Assembly (NCBI RefSeq): GCF_938030815.1
Contig: NZ_CALHII010000194.1
Coordinates: 1-7,993 of the forward strand
Origin: an uncultured Campylobacter sp.
GTDB taxonomy: Bacteria > Campylobacterota > Campylobacteria > Campylobacterales > Campylobacteraceae
Length of the DNA stretch: 7,993 nt
Direction: 5' to 3'
The notes under the pieces were generated by a model that was not told where the DNA came from, searched no databases, and saw nothing but the letters and a program-made list of their open reading frames with translations. Shown here one piece after another: positions 4,925 to 7,993 of the stretch (its first letter is position 1; the number at the start of each line of letters is the position of its first letter). The translations under genes and the position numbers were made by a program.

Positions 4925-4946
4925 GAGATTAAATTCGAGGCAAAAG

Positions 4947-6404
4947 ATGTATGAGGATTTTACGCAAGAGCTAAAGGACGAGCCCGCGCAAAAGAAGCGC
5001 AAAGCTAGGGCGCGCAAGGCAGAAGCAGATCGTAAGCCTGTGCGAGATGGGCCCAGAGGCATGCCGCTTTGGCGCAAGATCGCGCTTGGTATAACGTTTG
5101 CGTTCGCGGCTTTTAGCGCGCTTATTCTAGCGGCGGTTATAAATTCCGCAGACGACTACTCGCTGCGGGATGATGAGCAGATCAAATACAGCGATTTTTA
5201 TAAAAAAGGAGATGAAATTTACGCCCTCGTAGTGGGTGCGGGCTATTTTGCGATGCAGGGCGCGGACGTGGCGAGCTTTCGGGTTTTGGATTTCGGCTCC
5301 GGCTACCGCTCCAACGTCGCGGCGGATAAAAACGCCGTATATTGCGGAAATATCGCGATGAGCGAGCTGGAGCCTGCGCGCACGAAAGCCGTGGCGTTTG
5401 GCTACGTAAGCGACGGGCAAGTTAGCTACTTTTGCGACGGCGAGGCGGTGCCAAACGACGCGCTGGGGGCGCTTAAGCTTACTTATGAAACCTTGGCGCA
5501 TATTTTTTGGGATGCGCCCAAACCGCAAAGCTACCTCTATAAATTTAAACGCATGGACGCCACGGATCTGCGCCAAATCGCGGGCGTATATTACGCTGCA
5601 GAAGGCTCTTGCGCGTTTTATAAGGGAGAGGTTTTGCCAGACGCCGATGCCGCGAGCCTGCGCCGGATAGAGGGAAGCGACGGCAGGGCGAGCGAAGTTT
5701 ATGCCGCGGACGGCACGAACGTGTATTTTAAAAACCTGCGCCTTGACGCGCGCGATAACGGCGGCCATTACGAACTTTTGAGGCAGCGGTTGGACTATTT
5801 TTTGTGGGATGCGAAAAGCGGCGATGTTTTTGCGAACGATCTGAAATTTGACCCAGCCACCGCGCCCTATGCTCCGCTAAATAGGCAGCTTGCGCACTCA
5901 AACCATCTACTTTTTGCCTCCCCCGGCGGTATCTATTATTTCGACGAGAACGACGGAAAGCAAAAGCGCGCGGCAGACAACCCCTTCGCAGGCGAAGTTC
6001 ACGCGCTTAGCGGCAGCGTGTTTCAAAGCGGCGAGCGGATATATTTTTTAGAAAGCGCCGAAGTTTGGGGCGGCGGCCGCAGCACTCGCAGGATGGTCGC
6101 TCGCAAAAGCGGACTTTTCGCGCTCGATCTGCCGCACGAGTGGCGCAAAGTAGGCGGCGTGCACGGCGGGCTATACGGCTGGGTGTATTCAAACGGCGGG
6201 CGATTTTTCTACTTCGACGATCTGGGCTCTTCGCAGCTGATAGATCGGTGCATTTATGAGATCAGGGATCTAGGTTTGGTTGAAATTTTGCTTCAAAAAC
6301 AGGGCTTCGGCACGAGTAAAATTCGCGAGATGATAAAGAGCGGCGGGCTTGAAGCGGTGGATGGCGAGCTGCTTTTCGAGGTAAAGACGCGAGTGGAATT
6401 TTAG
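4947..6404 (+). CDS. Membrane-anchored DKNYY-repeat-type protein, 485 aa
   Basis: Residues 1-42 form a charged, Lys/Arg-rich cytoplasmic head, 43-67 a single membrane helix, and the remaining ~420 residues should lie in the periplasm. Two copies of a DKNYY-like unit are clear: AADKNAVYCGN (125-135) and AADGTNVYFKN (253-263), the second followed by LRLD. Further Tyr/Phe-rich strand-like stretches (about 153-163, 211-226, 326-333, 364-369, 416-424) suggest a repeated beta architecture such as a propeller. DKNYY proteins are common in Campylobacter and Fusobacterium, but their function is not known to me. Start: ATG with GAGG seven bases upstream; the next in-frame ATG (residue 39) would delete the charged head. 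The gene is visibly GC-rich, which creates long false frames on the other strand. Monocistronic by spacing. Confidence 0.8.
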   Translation: MYEDFTQELKDEPAQKKRKARARKAEADRKPVRDGPRGMPLWRKIALGITFAFAAFSALILAAVINSADDYSLRDDEQIKYSDFYKKGDEIYALVVGAGYFAMQGADVASFRVLDFGSGYRSNVAADKNAVYCGNIAMSELEPARTKAVAFGYVSDGQVSYFCDGEAVPNDALGALKLTYETLAHIFWDAPKPQSYLYKFKRMDATDLRQIAGVYYAAEGSCAFYKGEVLPDADAASLRRIEGSDGRASEVYAADGTNVYFKNLRLDARDNGGHYELLRQRLDYFLWDAKSGDVFANDLKFDPATAPYAPLNRQLAHSNHLLFASPGGIYYFDENDGKQKRAADNPFAGEVHALSGSVFQSGERIYFLESAEVWGGGRSTRRMVARKSGLFALDLPHEWRKVGGVHGGLYGWVYSNGGRFFYFDDLGSSQLIDRCIYEIRDLGLVEILLQKQGFGTSKIREMIKSGGLEAVDGELLFEVKTRVEF

Positions 6405-6424
6405 GGCGATTTGAGCACAATTCG

Positions 6425-6439
6425 AGCGCAGAAAGCGCT
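6425..6439 (+). terminator. Possible weak terminator after the DKNYY gene
   Basis: AGCGC (6425-6429) and GCGCT (6435-6439) form a five-pair stem with loop AGAAA, 20 bases after the stop codon. The following bases are GCTAAATTTT rather than a clean T-run, so termination strength is doubtful. Confidence 0.4.
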
Positions 6440-6562
6440 GCTAAATTTTAAAATTTGATTTTATTTCGGCATAAATTTTTAAAATTTAAATGTAGTCGTG
6501 GGCTCTAGCGTAGGTTTAGAAATTTCATCGCAAATTCCTTTAGAGGGAGCGCGCAAATTTCG

Positions 6563-6590
6563 TTTCGCGCCGTCGCGACGACGCGCGAAA
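6563..6590. repeat. Nested GC-rich palindrome
   Basis: Outer arms TTTCGCGC (6563-6570) and GCGCGAAA (6583-6590) are perfectly complementary. Between them CGTCGCGACG (6571-6580) is itself a perfect palindrome, so the whole can form a long hairpin or a cruciform. AAAT (6555-6558) and ATTT (6592-6595) could extend the arms. It stands in AT-rich noncoding DNA and is not followed by a T-run. Confidence 0.65.
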
Positions 6591-6810
6591 TATTTTATAT
6601 CGGTCGCGATCTTTGCGTCACGGCGCGCTTTGATAAGACGTCGCCGTAAATTTTATTTTAGCGCCGCAACTTTCGTAAAATTTGGCTAGCAGTGCAGGTA
6701 ACACAGCGACAGAGCGTAAATTTAAAAGCCTCAATCGTAAAGCTACGCGCATAAAATTTGCGCGCCGAGCTTACGGGATAAAATTTAACGGCTTGGATTC
6801 AAAAGCGCAA

Positions 6811-6827
6811 ATATCTTACTCCGATAT
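6811..6827 (+). other. Small hairpin upstream of the 6857 terminator
   Basis: ATATC (6811-6815) and GATAT (6823-6827) pair around a seven-base loop. On its own it is weak, but together with the terminator 30 bases later it could belong to a short plus-strand RNA. Confidence 0.3.
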
Positions 6828-6856
6828 GAAATTTAACAGAGTGAGTGCAGATTAAG

Positions 6857-6879
6857 CGGCGCGACCAAAGCGCCGTTTT
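6857..6879. terminator. Intrinsic terminator between convergent genes
   Basis: CGGCGC (6857-6862) and GCGCCG (6870-6875) form a perfect GC-rich stem with loop GACCAAA, followed by TTTT on the plus strand: the best intrinsic terminator in the window. It also lies 43 bases past the mnmA stop on the minus strand, where the reverse copy is followed by only CTTAATC. It may act on both strands. The strong T-run faces plus-strand transcription, whose last known gene ended 450 bases earlier. Confidence 0.7.
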
Positions 6880-6917
6880 GCAAACTCGAGGGCTTTAAGT
6901 GAAGCAAAAACAAAGCG

Positions 6918-7949
6918 CTATTTTATAAATCCGCTTGCCATTACGCGGTCGCGCTCGTCGTAGAAAACCGCGAGCTGTGCAGGAGCGATGCCCGCTGCGG
7001 GCGTGGACAGCACGGCATGTACCCCACCGTCCTTACGAGGCGAAATTTTAACGGGGAGTTTGGTGCTGCGGTAGCGGATCTTAACGCCGAGATTCGGCAT
7101 ATTTAAAATTTCATCCCTGCTTAAAAAGGCGTTGAAATTTTCGGTGTCGAACTCATAGGTCGCCAGCTCCTCCTTGCCGCCCACGACGATCTCGTTTTTA
7201 CTCGGGTCGATGCTTAGTACGAAGTGCGGCTCATGCGCGCCGTGCACCGTAAAACCGCGGCGCTTGCCGATCGTGTAGTGCATATAGCCTTCGTGAGTGC
7301 CGATAGCGTTGCCCGCACGGTCGCGCACGATGCCGGGCATTTTGGTACCCGTATGGCGGTTCAAAACGTCGATATAGGTGGTATCGACGAAGCAGATCTC
7401 ACTGCTTTCGCTCGCAGAGGCGATCTGCGAAAGCTCCGTATAGGCGCGCGCAGCCTCTTTGACATCCTTTTTATACATCCCTCCAAGCGGAAAGAGCATA
7501 AATTTAAGCGCGGCGGGATCGATGTTTGCTAAAAAATAGCTCTGATCTTTGCTGAGATCTACAGCGGCTTTTAAAAGCCCGTCCTCGATACGGACGTAAT
7601 GCCCCGTAGCTAGGCGCTCAAAGCCCTGCTCGCGCGCGAATTCCAAGAGCTTGCCTAGCTTGATGCGGCGGTTACATAGCGCGCAGGGATTTGGCGTAAG
7701 ACCGCCGATATAGGCCTGCACGAAGGGCTCGTAAACATCGCGATTAAAATCATCCTGCAGATCCAAAATGTGGATTTTTATACCCAAAAACTCGCCCACC
7801 TTGCGGACTTTGGCGATGTTTGCTTCGTGATAGCCCGGCTTTGCGTGCAGCTTCATATAGCAGCCCTGCACCTCGTGCCCCGCGTCTTGCAGCAGCTTCG
7901 CGCACATCGAGCTATCCACGCCGCCGCTCATCGCGACTAAAATTTTCAT
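6918..7949 (-). CDS. mnmA: tRNA-specific 2-thiouridylase MnmA, 343 aa
   Basis: Uses ATP and a sulfur donor to thiolate position 2 of wobble uridine U34 in tRNA Lys, Glu and Gln, in the cytosol. The PP-loop S8-G-G-V-D-S-S14 binds ATP. The first catalytic cysteine lies in NPCALCNRR (C92, with an extra C89), and the second is C186 in SSEICFV. Other family segments are ATGHYVR (113-119), SKDQSYFL (133-140) and IGKRRGF (226-232), followed by the C-terminal beta domains. Full length and intact. Start: AAGGAG six bases upstream of ATG 7949. The ATG overlaps the TGA of an upstream reading frame (ATGA), which points to translational coupling in an operon entering from the right edge. Confidence 0.96.
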   Translation of the reverse strand: MKILVAMSGGVDSSMCAKLLQDAGHEVQGCYMKLHAKPGYHEANIAKVRKVGEFLGIKIHILDLQDDFNRDVYEPFVQAYIGGLTPNPCALCNRRIKLGKLLEFAREQGFERLATGHYVRIEDGLLKAAVDLSKDQSYFLANIDPAALKFMLFPLGGMYKKDVKEAARAYTELSQIASASESSEICFVDTTYIDVLNRHTGTKMPGIVRDRAGNAIGTHEGYMHYTIGKRRGFTVHGAHEPHFVLSIDPSKNEIVVGGKEELATYEFDTENFNAFLSRDEILNMPNLGVKIRYRSTKLPVKISPRKDGGVHAVLSTPAAGIAPAQLAVFYDERDRVMASGFIK

Positions 7950-7993
7950 TCGTTCTCCTTACGTCGCACGTCCGTCAAAATTTCATCCACGCT
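7946..7993 (-). CDS. C-terminal end of a gene upstream of mnmA (partial)
   Basis: On the minus strand a frame open from the window edge encodes SVDEILTDVRRKENE and stops at a TGA that overlaps the mnmA start as ATGA. The other two minus frames stop within a few codons, and the charged tail looks like a normal protein C-terminus. Only 15 residues are visible, so the product cannot be named. If real, it would be co-transcribed and coupled with mnmA. Confidence 0.6.
   Translation of the reverse strand, partial: SVDEILTDVRRKENE

Larger units (their letters stand above)
4784..4946. other. 163-bp spacer with the promoter of the DKNYY gene
   Basis: Contains no gene. No clear terminator follows the cupin stop codon, so some read-through into the next gene is possible. 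Near its right end lie a -10 box, a leader hairpin and a weak ribosome site (GAGG, 4937-4940). Confidence 0.5.
6405..6917. other. 513-bp spacer between convergent DKNYY and mnmA genes
   Basis: No convincing gene. The open frame 6498-6689 would give an Arg/Lys/Phe-rich peptide built from AAATTT and CGTCGC repeats, with no ribosome site. I count twelve AAATTT sites. Structured pieces are a hairpin at 6425-6439, a nested palindrome at 6563-6590, a stem ACGGCG/CGCCGT (6620-6625 / 6642-6647) followed by AAATTTTATTTT, a small hairpin at 6811-6827, and a terminator at 6857-6879. Confidence 0.65.

Noticed and set aside
5127..5768. 213-residue open frame on the minus strand inside the DKNYY gene
   Set aside because: It is antisense to a gene with clear domain structure, has an Arg/Ala/Val-rich composition typical of reversed GC-rich coding DNA, and shows no family motif.
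6498..6689. 63-residue plus-strand open frame in the DKNYY-mnmA spacer
   Set aside because: Built from repeated Arg runs and Lys-Phe pairs that translate CGTCGC and AAATTT; no ribosome site, and it runs through a palindrome.
7224..7532. 102-residue plus-strand frame inside mnmA
   Set aside because: Antisense to a full-length, motif-complete mnmA.

Overview
This window looks like a chromosomal segment of a Campylobacter-type epsilonproteobacterium, probably one of the oral, moderate-GC species (the C. gracilis / rectus / showae / curvus neighbourhood). The evidence is a Campylobacter-style dimeric dUTPase, a Helicobacter/Campylobacter-like DmpI tautomerase, an EI24 membrane protein and a DKNYY-repeat protein. 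T-rich promoters with TATAAT/TAAAAT -10 boxes and noncoding spacers crowded with AAATTT palindromes fit the same picture. The species is an inference; no rRNA or marker gene settles it.

Layout. Positions 1-107 hold six tandem copies of an octamer, running off the left edge, and a GC-rich stem-loop. Three genes follow on the minus strand: a small Cys4 zinc-ribbon-like protein (108-311), an EI24/CysZ-like membrane protein (385-1125) and dUTPase (1533-2222). From a shared promoter region a YhbP/UPF0306-like flavin-fold gene is read rightward (2303-2716). A DmpI-type tautomerase lies on the minus strand (3038-3247), divergent from luxS on the plus strand (3354-3857). Then come a cupin gene (4445-4783) and a 485-residue membrane-anchored DKNYY-type protein (4947-6404), both plus strand. 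mnmA is on the minus strand (6918-7949), and its ATG overlaps the stop of a gene truncated by the right edge.

The genes do not form one pathway. They are mostly single housekeeping or hypothetical genes: dUTP clean-up (dut), activated-methyl-cycle detoxification with AI-2 production (luxS), and tRNA wobble-uridine thiolation (mnmA), plus small enzymes of unknown substrate. Coding sequence covers only about 70% of the window. Four spacers of 321-587 bp lack convincing genes but hold many AAATTT motifs and several stem-loops.

I do not see a complete novel system such as a defence island, mobile element, CRISPR array or biosynthetic cluster. The observations most worth following are the octamer repeat at the left edge, the AAATTT-rich spacers, the matching hairpins at the predicted 5' ends of the cupin and DKNYY transcripts, and a possible small RNA next to mnmA.
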